In this document: piece by piece, positions 1 through 7,138 of the stretch
How the letters are laid out: every line of letters starts with the position of its first letter
Position numbering within the stretch: position 1 is the stretch's first letter
NCBI GenBank assembly: GCA_028701815.1
Contig: JAQVPY010000069.1
Location: 1 to 10,560, forward strand
Source: Bacteroidales bacterium
GTDB lineage: Bacteria; Bacteroidota; Bacteroidia; Bacteroidales; BM520
Direction: 5' to 3'
Length of the DNA stretch: 10,560 nucleotides
Program-made: the position numbers and the translations under genes
The notes under the pieces: generated by a model
Seen by the model: only the letters and a program-made list of their open reading frames with translations
Told to the model about the DNA's origin: nothing
Databases searched by the model: none

Positions 1-986
1 ATTTCTTCCCTGAAAATTTTGCCTAAATAATCGGCTTTTTCAGCGAGCTTTTCTTCTTTGATGACGGTTAGAGCTGCAACAGCCACTCTTGCCGCTACGG
101 GGTTCCCTCCGAAAGTGGAGCCGTGTTCACCCGGTTTGATGCAAAGCATGATGTCGTCATCTGCAAGTACTGCAGAGATTGGCATTGCCCCACCTGAAAG
201 TGCCTTGCCAAGGATAAGTATGTCCGGGCGCACGTTTTCGTGGTCACAAGCTAACATTTTTCCTGTTCTTGCAATACCGGTCTGTACTTCGTCTGCAATA
301 TACAACACATTGTATTTCTTACATAATGCGTTTGTCTTTGCCAAATATCCTTCATCAGGAACATATACGCCGGCTTCGCCCTGAATGGGCTCTAATATGA
401 ATGCTGCAATATTGGCGGCGTCTTTTTTCAACTCAGCCTCTAAAGCGTTGACATCATTATAAGGAATTTTTATGAATCCGGGAGTGTAAGGACCGTATCC
501 TGCATAAGCGTCAGGATCGGTCGACATGGATATGATAGAAATCGTTCTTCCGTGGAAATTGTCGTTGCAGCAGATGATCTTTGCATGATTTGCAGGAATG
601 CCCTTCTTCATATATCCCCATTTTCTGGCTAATTTTAAAGCTGTTTCATCAGCTTCAGCACCTGAATTCATTGGTAATACCTTGTCATATTTGAAAAATT
701 CCGTTATGAATTTCTCATAAACACCAAGGCAATCGTTATAAAAAGCCCTTGAGGTCAGAGTAAGAGTTTCACATTGGTCCTGCATCGCTTTTACAATGGC
801 GGGGTGACAGTGTCCCTGGTTGACGGCTGAATATGCCGACAGAAAGTCATAATACTCTCTTCCTTCAACGTCCCACACTTTGGCACCACGTCCTTTAGCT
901 AAAACAACAGGTAGAGGATGATAATTATGAGCACCATATTTATCTTCCATTGCAATCAATTCTTCAGAATTAAATTTTTGTGTCAT
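1..986 (-). CDS. rocD: ornithine aminotransferase (ornithine--oxo-acid transaminase), C-terminus cut by window edge
   Basis: Class III PLP-dependent aminotransferase that moves the delta-amino group of L-ornithine to 2-oxoglutarate, giving glutamate-5-semialdehyde and glutamate in the cytoplasm (arginine/ornithine catabolism and proline interconversion). The reading frame is open from ATG 984-986 to the left edge, giving about 328 of the usual 400 or so residues. Visible signatures: N-terminal NYHPLPVVLAKGRGAKVWD; the PLP-phosphate region NSGAEADETALKLARKWGY at about 105-125; NFHGRT; and ILEPIQGEAGV. D232 in ADEVQTGIARTG binds the PLP ring nitrogen, and K261 in LILGKALSGG forms the Schiff base. 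The D-to-K spacing of 29 equals that of human OAT (D263/K292, from memory). The fold and this subfamily are secure; acetylornithine aminotransferase is the main alternative but fits the YSAVNQGHCHP and FHGRT context less well. It lies 55 bp after the M20 peptidase gene and has its own -7 box. Confidence 0.93.
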   Translation of the reverse strand, partial: MTQKFNSEELIAMEDKYGAHNYHPLPVVLAKGRGAKVWDVEGREYYDFLSAYSAVNQGHCHPAIVKAMQDQCETLTLTSRAFYNDCLGVYEKFITEFFKYDKVLPMNSGAEADETALKLARKWGYMKKGIPANHAKIICCNDNFHGRTISIISMSTDPDAYAGYGPYTPGFIKIPYNDVNALEAELKKDAANIAAFILEPIQGEAGVYVPDEGYLAKTNALCKKYNVLYIADEVQTGIARTGKMLACDHENVRPDILILGKALSGGAMPISAVLADDDIMLCIKPGEHGSTFGGNPVAARVAVAALTVIKEEKLAEKADYLGKIFREE

Positions 987-1009
987 GATATATATATTTT
1001 AAAACTTTG

Positions 1010-1040
1010 CAAAGGTAAGTATTTTCTTTCAATATTAACG
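1010..1040 (-). promoter_or_regulatory. putative Bacteroidota-type promoter for rocD
   Basis: On the minus strand, TACCTTTG (1010-1017) matches the Bacteroidota -7 consensus TAnnTTTG exactly. It lies 23 bases before the rocD ATG, so the leader would be short. No clean TTTG -33 element is present 19-21 bases upstream, where the sequence is the end of the preceding gene. The call therefore rests on the -7 box and its position in the only sizeable gap of the left gene block. rocD may also receive read-through from the upstream operon. Confidence 0.5.
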
Positions 1041-1041
1041 A

Positions 1042-2418
1042 TTAAGAAAGACGATTTACCTTAATAAATTCAAGATAAAAGTTGGCAATTGTCTCTATGC
1101 CCTTATAAAAATTATTTAACGGGTAATTTTCATTGGGAGAATGTATTGCATCTGAACTCAATCCGAAGCCCATCAAAATGCTCTTTACCCCTAATATGGT
1201 CTCAAAACCCGCAATAATAGGAATGGAACCGCCACTGCGTACAGGTATAGGAAGCTTGCCGTAAACGTTTTCAAAGGCCTTCTCCGCCGCCTGATATGCC
1301 GGTAAATTTATCGGACAGCCATAAGCCTGTCCTCCGTGCATCTCGGTGACTTTAACCGTTACATAATCCGGAGCAACCTTTTCAAAATACTCTTTAACTA
1401 AACGGGAAATTTTATGATTGTCCTGATTCGGTACCAGACGACACGAGATCTTTGCAGTCGCTTTTGACGGCAAAACCGTCTTGGATCCTTCTCCCAAATA
1501 TCCGCCGTAAATGCCGCATACGTCAAAAGTAGGTCTAATCCATGCCCTCTCATTGGTGGTATACCCTTTTTCACCCGAAAGCTCTTTAACTCCTACTCCC
1601 TGTTTATACGCGATATCATCATAAGGTGCCTGTCCCATAAGTTCTCTCTCTTTGTCGGTGACTTCTATCACATCGTCATAAAAGCCCGGAATGGTGATAT
1701 GCTTGTTCTCATCTAAAACGTCGGAGATCATCTTGCATAAAACGTTTATAGGATTTGCTACCGCGCCTCCAAAGATTCCCGAATGAAGGTCTTTGTCGGG
1801 ACCGACAACTTCTACTTCCCAATAGGCTAAACCGCGAAGTCCGGCAGTAATAGACGGAGTGTCGGGACCAATCATGCTCGTGTCGGAAACGATAAAAACG
1901 TCGGCTTTATGCATCTCTTTGTGATCTTCACAAAATTTATACAGATTGGTGGAACCTATCTCTTCTTCACCATCAATGAGGAATTTTACATTACATGGCA
2001 GGGTGCCAGTCTTTACAAGAAGTTCAAAAGCTTTTGCGTGCATAAAACTTTGCCCCTTGTCGTCATCAGCCCCGCGGGCCCAGATATACCCGTCTTTTAC
2101 TACAGGGTTGAAAGGTTCTGTGTGCCACAATTCTATCGGGTCAACAGGCATAACATCCATGTGACCGTAAACGAGTACTGTGGGTAAACTTTTGTCGATG
2201 ATCTTTTCGCCATAGACGATGGGATTGCCCTGTGTTTCAAAGACTTCAGCCTTGTCGCCGCCGGCTTTCAAAATGGACTCTTTCCAGTATTCCGCCGCAC
2301 GGTACATGTCGGGCTTGTTTTCTGCTATGGAACTTATCGATGGTATCTTTATCAATTCAAATAATTCTGCGAGAAAACGATCTTTGTTCTCTTCAATGTA
2401 ATTTTTAATGTAATTCAT
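1042..2418 (-). CDS. M20 family dizinc metallopeptidase (dipeptidase, CNDP/PepV-like)
   Basis: A 458-residue M20 peptidase, expected to hydrolyse dipeptides or short peptides in the cytoplasm with two zinc ions. No signal peptide is seen. Metal and catalytic residues can be read in order: H86 and D88 (VYGHMDVMPVDP), bridging Asp D119 in ARGADDDKGQ, catalytic/ligand pair E152-E153 in LIDGEEEIGS, D179 (IVSDTS), and H426 near the C-terminus (SSDAIHSPNEN). H212 in DLHSGIFGG starts the lid/dimerisation insert that splits the catalytic domain, as in carnosinases and PepV. RSGGSIP (395-401) is the usual substrate-binding loop. Length and motif spacing are normal for the 450-470-residue dipeptidase branch. 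The start lies 19 bp after the guaD stop, so it is probably the last gene of the operon. The exact substrate is not predictable from sequence; a dipeptidase fits the upstream secreted prolyl peptidase, which would deliver short peptides. Confidence 0.9.
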   Translation of the reverse strand: MNYIKNYIEENKDRFLAELFELIKIPSISSIAENKPDMYRAAEYWKESILKAGGDKAEVFETQGNPIVYGEKIIDKSLPTVLVYGHMDVMPVDPIELWHTEPFNPVVKDGYIWARGADDDKGQSFMHAKAFELLVKTGTLPCNVKFLIDGEEEIGSTNLYKFCEDHKEMHKADVFIVSDTSMIGPDTPSITAGLRGLAYWEVEVVGPDKDLHSGIFGGAVANPINVLCKMISDVLDENKHITIPGFYDDVIEVTDKERELMGQAPYDDIAYKQGVGVKELSGEKGYTTNERAWIRPTFDVCGIYGGYLGEGSKTVLPSKATAKISCRLVPNQDNHKISRLVKEYFEKVAPDYVTVKVTEMHGGQAYGCPINLPAYQAAEKAFENVYGKLPIPVRSGGSIPIIAGFETILGVKSILMGFGLSSDAIHSPNENYPLNNFYKGIETIANFYLEFIKVNRLS

Positions 2419-2437
2419 GATGGTTATTATTTATCAG

Positions 2438-2908
2438 TTAATATTCAATCTTATTAGTAGAAGCTTTCCATTCACCAAATACTTTTATCGCCTCTTCTCT
2501 GTCGTGCTGCTCCACAGGAATGGAGCGACGGTCTTCCGACAAATCAAACTCCTTGTATATGAAAGAGTCGTCGAAACCCGCTTTTTCCGCATCATATCTG
2601 TCGGCGGCATAATAAATCTTACTTATACGCGCCCAGTAAATCGCCCCGAAACACATCGGACACGGCTCGCAACTGGTATATATCTCACATCCCTCAAGAT
2701 GAAAAGTGTTTAACGTCTTGCACGCGGCGCGTATCGCTACTATCTCTGCATGCGCCGTGGGATCGTTGTCAATGGTTACATGATTCGACCCTTTGCCGAC
2801 AATCTTTCCGTCCTTTACTATTACCACTCCAAATGGTCCCCCCCTGCCGGTCTCCAGACAGTCGTCGGATAAATCGATGGCCTTCATCATAAATTCTTTG
2901 TTATACAT
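2438..2908 (-). CDS. guaD: guanine deaminase (CDA-fold nucleoside/base deaminase)
   Basis: A 156-residue cytidine-deaminase-fold zinc enzyme, most likely converting guanine to xanthine plus ammonia. Zinc ligands are H53 (NDPTAHAEIVAIRAAC), C83 and C86 (TSCEPCPMCFGAIYWAR); E55 is the proton shuttle. Length is identical to Bacillus subtilis GuaD as I remember it. The GGPFGVVIVKDG N-terminus, the YWAR segment, the GFDDSFIYKE stretch and a C-terminus ending in EY all match that protein's pattern, which distinguishes it from tRNA adenosine deaminase TadA (that family has shorter C-terminal parts and lacks GFDDSFIYKE). It starts 3 bp after the CorC-like gene stop (TGACAGATG) and precedes the dipeptidase gene by 19 bp, so it should be co-transcribed. 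It would supply ammonia and xanthine from salvaged guanine. Cytosine or another purine as substrate cannot be excluded. Confidence 0.88.
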   Translation of the reverse strand: MYNKEFMMKAIDLSDDCLETGRGGPFGVVIVKDGKIVGKGSNHVTIDNDPTAHAEIVAIRAACKTLNTFHLEGCEIYTSCEPCPMCFGAIYWARISKIYYAADRYDAEKAGFDDSFIYKEFDLSEDRRSIPVEQHDREEAIKVFGEWKASTNKIEY

Positions 2909-2911
2909 CTG

Positions 2912-4186
2912 TCAGGAGTTTACATCATTTTTTGTTACTAACACCTTATCAATTCGCGCACCGTCCATATCCATGACTTCAACAGTAAGGTTGTTCCATG
3001 AAATCTTTTCCCCTGCTTTCGGGATTCTTTGTAGCACATCTAATATCAACCCACTGATGGTTAGGAAGTTGTATTTATCATACAGGTCTTCCATGTCAAA
3101 ATAGGCAAGAAAGTCGTAGAAAGAACATTGACCGTCAACCAGAATAGAGCCGTCCTCTCTTGGAATGATGTCTTGTTCTTCCCCTACCGCCGGCATGTCG
3201 CCCAACAGAGCTTCTACAATGTCCTTTAGAGTTACAATGCCTGCGACACTGCCAAATTCATCGGTTACAATGCAGGAACGTAGACGTACTTCTTTTAGCT
3301 GCTCTAAAGCGTCATATACGCTGAGGTTGTCAGGAAGATAAAGAGCAGGCTGAATAATATCTGTCAGATCGAAGTCGGGTAAATCGACTTTTCCGAAAAG
3401 GTCTTTAAGAAAAACGACCCCTATAAGGTTGTCAAGTTCTTCCCTTGATACAGGGTACATATTGTACAGAGTGTCTTTAATTTTTTTATCGTTAATTTCC
3501 TTTTTATTGTTTATGTCGAGCCATACAATCTCACTGCGGTGAGTCATAATCGACTCAATCGTCCTGTCGCCAAGATTGAACACACGTTCGACAATAGACT
3601 GCTCTACTTCTTGAATCTCACCGTCTTCGGTGCCTTCCTGTATGATGGCCTTGATTTCGTCTTCAGTCACTTTGTTGTTGTCAGGTGCAATCTTGAAGAG
3701 TTTTACCAAACCCGAAGTGCTCTTAGATAATATCCATACGAAGGGAGAGCATACTTTTGAAAGAAAGTGCATGGGGGATGCAATGCCTTTGGCGACCTTT
3801 TCAGGATTACTCATGCCGATTCTCTTTGGCAACAGCTCCCCGAAAATTAAGGTTAAATATGTTACAAAGACAACAATTATTATCTGTGAGATCGCTAAAG
3901 CAGTGCTCATCGAAGCCCCCATCTTAATGAATAAAGGAGCCATGTCTTCAGCAAAGGCTTCTCCTGAAAATAAACCAGTCAGAATGCCTACAAGGGTTAT
4001 TCCTATTTGGACAGTCGATAAAAAGGCGTTGGGATTCTTTATCAGCCGGAGAACCGACGAGGCTCTTTTATCCCCCGTCTTTTCATCAGCCTCTAACCTC
4101 GATTTTTTTGATGAGACAACAGCAATTTCGCTCATCGACAATACGCCGTTAAGCAAAATTAAAGCTAAAATTATTATTATTTCCAT
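2912..4186 (-). CDS. CorC/HlyC-family membrane protein (CNNM/DUF21, paired CBS, CorC_HlyC domain)
   Basis: A 424-residue member of the CNNM/CorC family, whose characterised members are linked to Mg2+ (or Co2+) efflux; the older 'hemolysin' label has little support. Domain order: an N-terminal DUF21/CNNM membrane domain at about 1-195, with hydrophobic segments near 1-18, 55-80, 96-120 and 135-155 and the conserved FGELLPKRIG (115-124); two CBS motifs at about 215-265 and 280-330, the second ending SVAGIVTLKDIVEALLGD; and a C-terminal CorC_HlyC domain at about 345-420 (DGQCSFYDF...GLILDVLQRIPKAGE). All domains are complete and length is normal. The start is 4 bp after the peptidase stop and the stop is 3 bp before guaD, so translation is probably coupled. 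Its link to peptide and purine degradation is not obvious. CBS domains in this family bind adenine nucleotides, so energy-state sensing is plausible. The transported ion is not deducible. Confidence 0.9.
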   Translation of the reverse strand: MEIIIILALILLNGVLSMSEIAVVSSKKSRLEADEKTGDKRASSVLRLIKNPNAFLSTVQIGITLVGILTGLFSGEAFAEDMAPLFIKMGASMSTALAISQIIIVVFVTYLTLIFGELLPKRIGMSNPEKVAKGIASPMHFLSKVCSPFVWILSKSTSGLVKLFKIAPDNNKVTEDEIKAIIQEGTEDGEIQEVEQSIVERVFNLGDRTIESIMTHRSEIVWLDINNKKEINDKKIKDTLYNMYPVSREELDNLIGVVFLKDLFGKVDLPDFDLTDIIQPALYLPDNLSVYDALEQLKEVRLRSCIVTDEFGSVAGIVTLKDIVEALLGDMPAVGEEQDIIPREDGSILVDGQCSFYDFLAYFDMEDLYDKYNFLTISGLILDVLQRIPKAGEKISWNNLTVEVMDMDGARIDKVLVTKNDVNS

Positions 4187-4190
4187 GAAA

Positions 4191-6350
4191 TTATTGAATG
4201 TCTTTTAAAATGATCTTTTCATCGATATATTTTTCAATCTTTTGATATAGATGCATTCTGTCTTTTCCCCTTACATTATGCTCATGCCCCGGATAGACAA
4301 AATAGTCCACTTGTTTTCCAAGTTTTATGCACTTGTCTATAAAGGTCAGACTGTTTTGCCATACAACAACGGGGTCGGTGGTGCAATGAATAATCATCAG
4401 GTTGCTTGCGAGATTGTCTGCATAGTTCAACAGAGATGCGGTTTCGTATCCTTCCGGGTTTTCTTCAGGCGTATCCATATATCTTTCTCCGTACATAACT
4501 TCATAATATTTCCAGTCGATTACCGGCCCCCCGGCGACACCTGTAAGAAAATATGAAGGGTGTTTCAGTAGCAATGAGATGGTCATAAATCCGCCGTAAC
4601 TCCATCCGTCAACGGAGAATTTCTCCTTGTCTACATAAGGGAGGGAGCATAAATATGATACACCTTTCATCTGGTCGTCGACTTCAAGAGTGCCTAAATT
4701 TCGGTGAATACACTGCTCAAATTCGCTGCCGCGATAAGGTGTACCCCTGTTGTCGAGCGAAAATACTATATAGCCGCGCTGCGCCCAGCGTAAATCCCAG
4801 AAACCGGCTCCGCCGTTCCATGAATCCGTTATCATCTGTAAATGGGGGCCTCCATAAACGTAATAGAATACAGGATATTGCTTTGTCTTATCAAAGCCGG
4901 GTGGAGTAATCATCCTGTAAAATAAATCGCTGCCATCATCGCTTTTTATTGTGCCGAGTGTAATATTGCCAACGGCGTAATCGGCTAATACATCCGTGTC
5001 TTTAAGAAGCGTCTTAACCAACTTTCCCTTTTTATCGACAATATTAATTATACGTGTAACGTCCGTGCTGCTGTATCTGTCTATAAAATACGATTTGTCG
5101 TATGAAAAGATTGCCCCGTGAGTCCCGTGCTCGGTCGTTAAACGCTGTATCTGCATGTTGCCTGCCTTTATAGAATATATGTTTCTTTGAATGGGACTCT
5201 CCATAGTGGATTGTATGAAGAAATAATCTTCCTTCGGACTAAAACCGTAAAAGTCTGTAACCTCCCACTCACCTTTAGTGAGCTGCTTAATCATATTGCC
5301 TTCAGTATCATATAAGTACAGGTGATTCCATCCGTCGCGACGCGATTGCCAGATAAATTTACTCTTGTCTTTTAGCACAAAAGCAAGTGGCATAGATGGT
5401 TCAACATATTGCTCGTCGGTTTCTTCAAATAAAGTCTTCACGAGGCTGCCGGTGACTATATCGTATTTGTTCAATTTAAGGTGGTTCTGCTCCCTGTTTA
5501 AAATTCCTATATAAACGAATTTTTCATTCGGATCCCACGAAATACATGTCAGATACTGGTCGACAGGCTCGCCGGTGTTAAGATATACTGTCTCCCCTGA
5601 GTTGATATCGTAAATGCCAAGGGTGACCTGATGACTTGTCATTCCAGCCATCGGATATTTCATCGGCTTTTCTTCAGCGATACGCTCGGTGATGTCAACC
5701 AGCGGGTAATCGGTAACCATGCTCTCGTCCATGCGGTAAAAGGCAATATAGTTGTCGGCAGGCGACCAGAAGATGCCTTTTGTTATACCGAACTCACTTC
5801 TATGTACGCGGTCGCTTCCATATAAAATGCCCTCGCCTTCCGATTTCGCCACACAAATTTCCTTGCCGTCTTTTGTAAAAAACAGGTCGTTGCCCTTTGT
5901 GTAAGCATAATAGTTGTTTACATTGCTCTTTTCGGGATTGTTGCCTTCGGGTATGGCACAGACTACTTCGTAAGTGCGACTCTCCGGATAAAACCTGTAT
6001 GCCTTTTTCTGATGGGTAAATAAAAAACTCTTTTCCGTTTCCCATGAAATATTCGGAAACCGTTTAAGCTCTGTAATCACTGTAACAGTAGATGTCTTAA
6101 AGCAATTATTGATGTCGGCTTTTGTGACGACAACAGATTTTTCTCCGTTTTTTACATTGTACTTAAACAAAGTGTCGTTTTCAACGTATGAAAAGTTGTT
6201 GCCGGTCGGCATCCATGATAAATTGTTCATGCTTTTCGGGAAAATGTCACTGTTCATGTAAATACAGTCCTCAAGCGTAAAATCCTTCGACTGACCGAAT
6301 AGAAAAAATGTCGCCAAAAGACAACATACAATAGAAAGATATTTTTTCAT
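4191..6350 (-). CDS. secreted S9B prolyl dipeptidyl/tripeptidyl peptidase (PtpA/DPP IV-like)
   Basis: A 719-residue serine exopeptidase expected to release N-terminal di- or tripeptides after proline. An Sec signal peptide is likely (KK at 2-3, hydrophobic 5-18, cleavage around FLFGQ-SKD). There is no lipobox, so a periplasmic or envelope location is inferred. The middle part up to about residue 460 is the DPPIV_N beta-propeller, with FYRMDESMV (204-212) in the region that recognises the peptide N-terminus and SRRDGWNHLYLYD (336-348). The C-terminal alpha/beta-hydrolase domain carries YVYGGPH, nucleophile S584 (GWSYGGF), D659 (HCTTDPVVVWQ) and H691 (YPGHEHNVRG). GERYMDTPEENPEGY (621-635) carries a Glu, E622, in the place used for N-terminus binding. 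The pattern of these motifs is closest, from memory, to Porphyromonas gingivalis prolyl tripeptidyl peptidase; plain DPP IV activity remains possible. It is the promoter-proximal gene of a four-gene operon. Confidence 0.92.
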   Translation of the reverse strand: MKKYLSIVCCLLATFFLFGQSKDFTLEDCIYMNSDIFPKSMNNLSWMPTGNNFSYVENDTLFKYNVKNGEKSVVVTKADINNCFKTSTVTVITELKRFPNISWETEKSFLFTHQKKAYRFYPESRTYEVVCAIPEGNNPEKSNVNNYYAYTKGNDLFFTKDGKEICVAKSEGEGILYGSDRVHRSEFGITKGIFWSPADNYIAFYRMDESMVTDYPLVDITERIAEEKPMKYPMAGMTSHQVTLGIYDINSGETVYLNTGEPVDQYLTCISWDPNEKFVYIGILNREQNHLKLNKYDIVTGSLVKTLFEETDEQYVEPSMPLAFVLKDKSKFIWQSRRDGWNHLYLYDTEGNMIKQLTKGEWEVTDFYGFSPKEDYFFIQSTMESPIQRNIYSIKAGNMQIQRLTTEHGTHGAIFSYDKSYFIDRYSSTDVTRIINIVDKKGKLVKTLLKDTDVLADYAVGNITLGTIKSDDGSDLFYRMITPPGFDKTKQYPVFYYVYGGPHLQMITDSWNGGAGFWDLRWAQRGYIVFSLDNRGTPYRGSEFEQCIHRNLGTLEVDDQMKGVSYLCSLPYVDKEKFSVDGWSYGGFMTISLLLKHPSYFLTGVAGGPVIDWKYYEVMYGERYMDTPEENPEGYETASLLNYADNLASNLMIIHCTTDPVVVWQNSLTFIDKCIKLGKQVDYFVYPGHEHNVRGKDRMHLYQKIEKYIDEKIILKDIQ

Positions 6351-6371
6351 TTCAGATAAAATAATATTTTA

Positions 6372-6400
6372 CAAAGATAATAATAATTTACAATGGCAAA
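6372..6400 (-). promoter_or_regulatory. putative promoter of the peptidase-corC-guaD-dipeptidase operon
   Basis: Minus-strand TATCTTTG (6372-6379) fits the Bacteroidota -7 box TAnnTTTG exactly. TTTG at 6397-6400 could be the -33 element, with a 17-bp spacer, slightly shorter than the usual 19-21. The -7 box is 21 bases before the peptidase ATG, so the leader would be only about 15 nt. No Shine-Dalgarno sequence is visible, which is normal in this phylum. Confidence 0.6.
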
Positions 6401-6405
6401 AAGTA

Positions 6406-6413
6406 TATTTTTG
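6406..6413 (+). promoter_or_regulatory. putative -7 box for the metallo-hydrolase gene
   Basis: TATTTTTG on the plus strand fits TAnnTTTG and lies 23 bases before ATG 6437. A -33 TTTG at the proper distance is absent (only TTTA near 6387), so the promoter is weaker or less certain than the divergent one. The two -7 boxes are 26 bp apart, so the two promoters overlap physically and may compete. Confidence 0.45.
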
Positions 6414-6436
6414 CAGTTCAAATAATACAGCTATTT

Positions 6437-7078
6437 ATGATGACGATTCAACCGATGACTTTCAATCATATTCAGACAAACACCTTTGTGTTGTCGGATT
6501 CCGATACGTTGGAGTCCATAGTAATAGATCCCGCTTTTTCCGAAGAAGCGGAACAGCAATATTTCGACGATTATATTAAGAAAAACGGACTTGCCTTGAG
6601 GGAGGCTCTTTTTACTCATCCTCATCCCGACCATCTTGTCGGGGGCAAATACATAGAGGAAACTTACGGACTGATTCCGAGGATAAATTCCTTAAGTCGC
6701 CAGCTGATTGAGGAACTTGTCCCCCAGGCTTGTATGATAGGTTTCGAGAATTTCACGCTCTGCGATTTGAATTATGACCTCGAAGATGGGGAGGCTGTTA
6801 CTTTCGGACATTATTCTCTAAAGGTGATTTATCTGCCGGGTCATGCCGAAGGTAGCGTATGCCTGTATTGTGAGAAGGAGAAAGTTCTCTTTTCGGGAGA
6901 TGCTCTGTTCAGGAGCAGTATCGGAAGGACGGATTTTCCGACAGGCGACTACGACCTTTTGATAAAAAATATCAAAGAAAAGATTTTTACGCTTCCGGAA
7001 GATGTCTATATTTTCCCCGGTCATGGGGATAGAACTTCGGTAAAATTCGAGAAGCGTTTCAACCCTTTTTTCAGGTAG
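6437..7078 (+). CDS. metallo-beta-lactamase-fold hydrolase (glyoxalase II-like, YcbL type)
   Basis: A 213-residue cytoplasmic MBL-fold hydrolase of the glyoxalase-II-like group, with a complete dinuclear metal site. Motif 2 is T60-H-P-H-P-D-H66 (H61, H63, D65, H66), motif 3 is H136 in LPGHAEGS, motif 4 is D155 in LFSGDALFRSSIGRTDFPTGD, and motif 5 is H196 in FPGHGDRTSV. The short length and absence of the C-terminal HAGH helical domain separate it from true glyoxalase II. It resembles the compact YcbL-type hydrolases, which act on thioesters or related small molecules; the physiological substrate is unknown. Two adjacent ATGs (6437 and 6440) could start it; the family normally begins shortly before the beta-strand that ends QTNTFVL, so both work. 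It is the only plus-strand gene seen here, divergent from the peptidase operon and convergent with the symporter. Confidence 0.9.
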   Translation: MMTIQPMTFNHIQTNTFVLSDSDTLESIVIDPAFSEEAEQQYFDDYIKKNGLALREALFTHPHPDHLVGGKYIEETYGLIPRINSLSRQLIEELVPQACMIGFENFTLCDLNYDLEDGEAVTFGHYSLKVIYLPGHAEGSVCLYCEKEKVLFSGDALFRSSIGRTDFPTGDYDLLIKNIKEKIFTLPEDVYIFPGHGDRTSVKFEKRFNPFFR

Positions 7079-7087
7079 GTAACACCT

Positions 7088-7116
7088 GCCAAGTTTCGCG
7101 CGCGCGCGCGAGTGGC
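7088..7116. other. imperfect inverted repeat around the CG tract, possible bidirectional transcription barrier
   Basis: GCCA (7088-7091) pairs with TGGC (7113-7116), flanking the self-complementary CG tract with an asymmetric internal bulge (agttt against ag). The resulting hairpin would be strong and lies between two convergent genes, where a shared terminator is expected. Neither strand has a U-tract directly after the stem, so it is not a canonical intrinsic terminator. Confidence 0.35.
7097..7110. repeat. (CG)7 dinucleotide tract in a convergent intergenic junction
   Basis: Fourteen bases of perfect alternating CG lie in the 60-bp gap between the MBL hydrolase stop and the symporter stop. 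The tract is self-complementary and can form Z-DNA or a cruciform. It stands out against the AT-rich intergenic DNA elsewhere in this window. Confidence 0.95.
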
Positions 7117-7138
7117 GATATGACTGCTAATCAGTTGT

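Noticed and set aside
58..384. 108-residue plus-strand open frame
   Set aside because: Shadow of rocD, whose PLP lysine and aspartate lie opposite it.
3630..4208. 192-residue plus-strand open frame
   Set aside because: It lies entirely antisense to the CorC-family gene, whose domains are complete, and its translation shows no recognisable domain.
5800..6045. 81-residue minus-strand open frame inside the peptidase gene
   Set aside because: Alternative frame within the continuous 719-residue peptidase; no frameshift is needed to explain the peptidase.
7079..7138. Canonical rho-independent terminator between the convergent genes
   Set aside because: A strong hairpin is present, but no T-run follows it on either strand, so only a possible barrier is listed.
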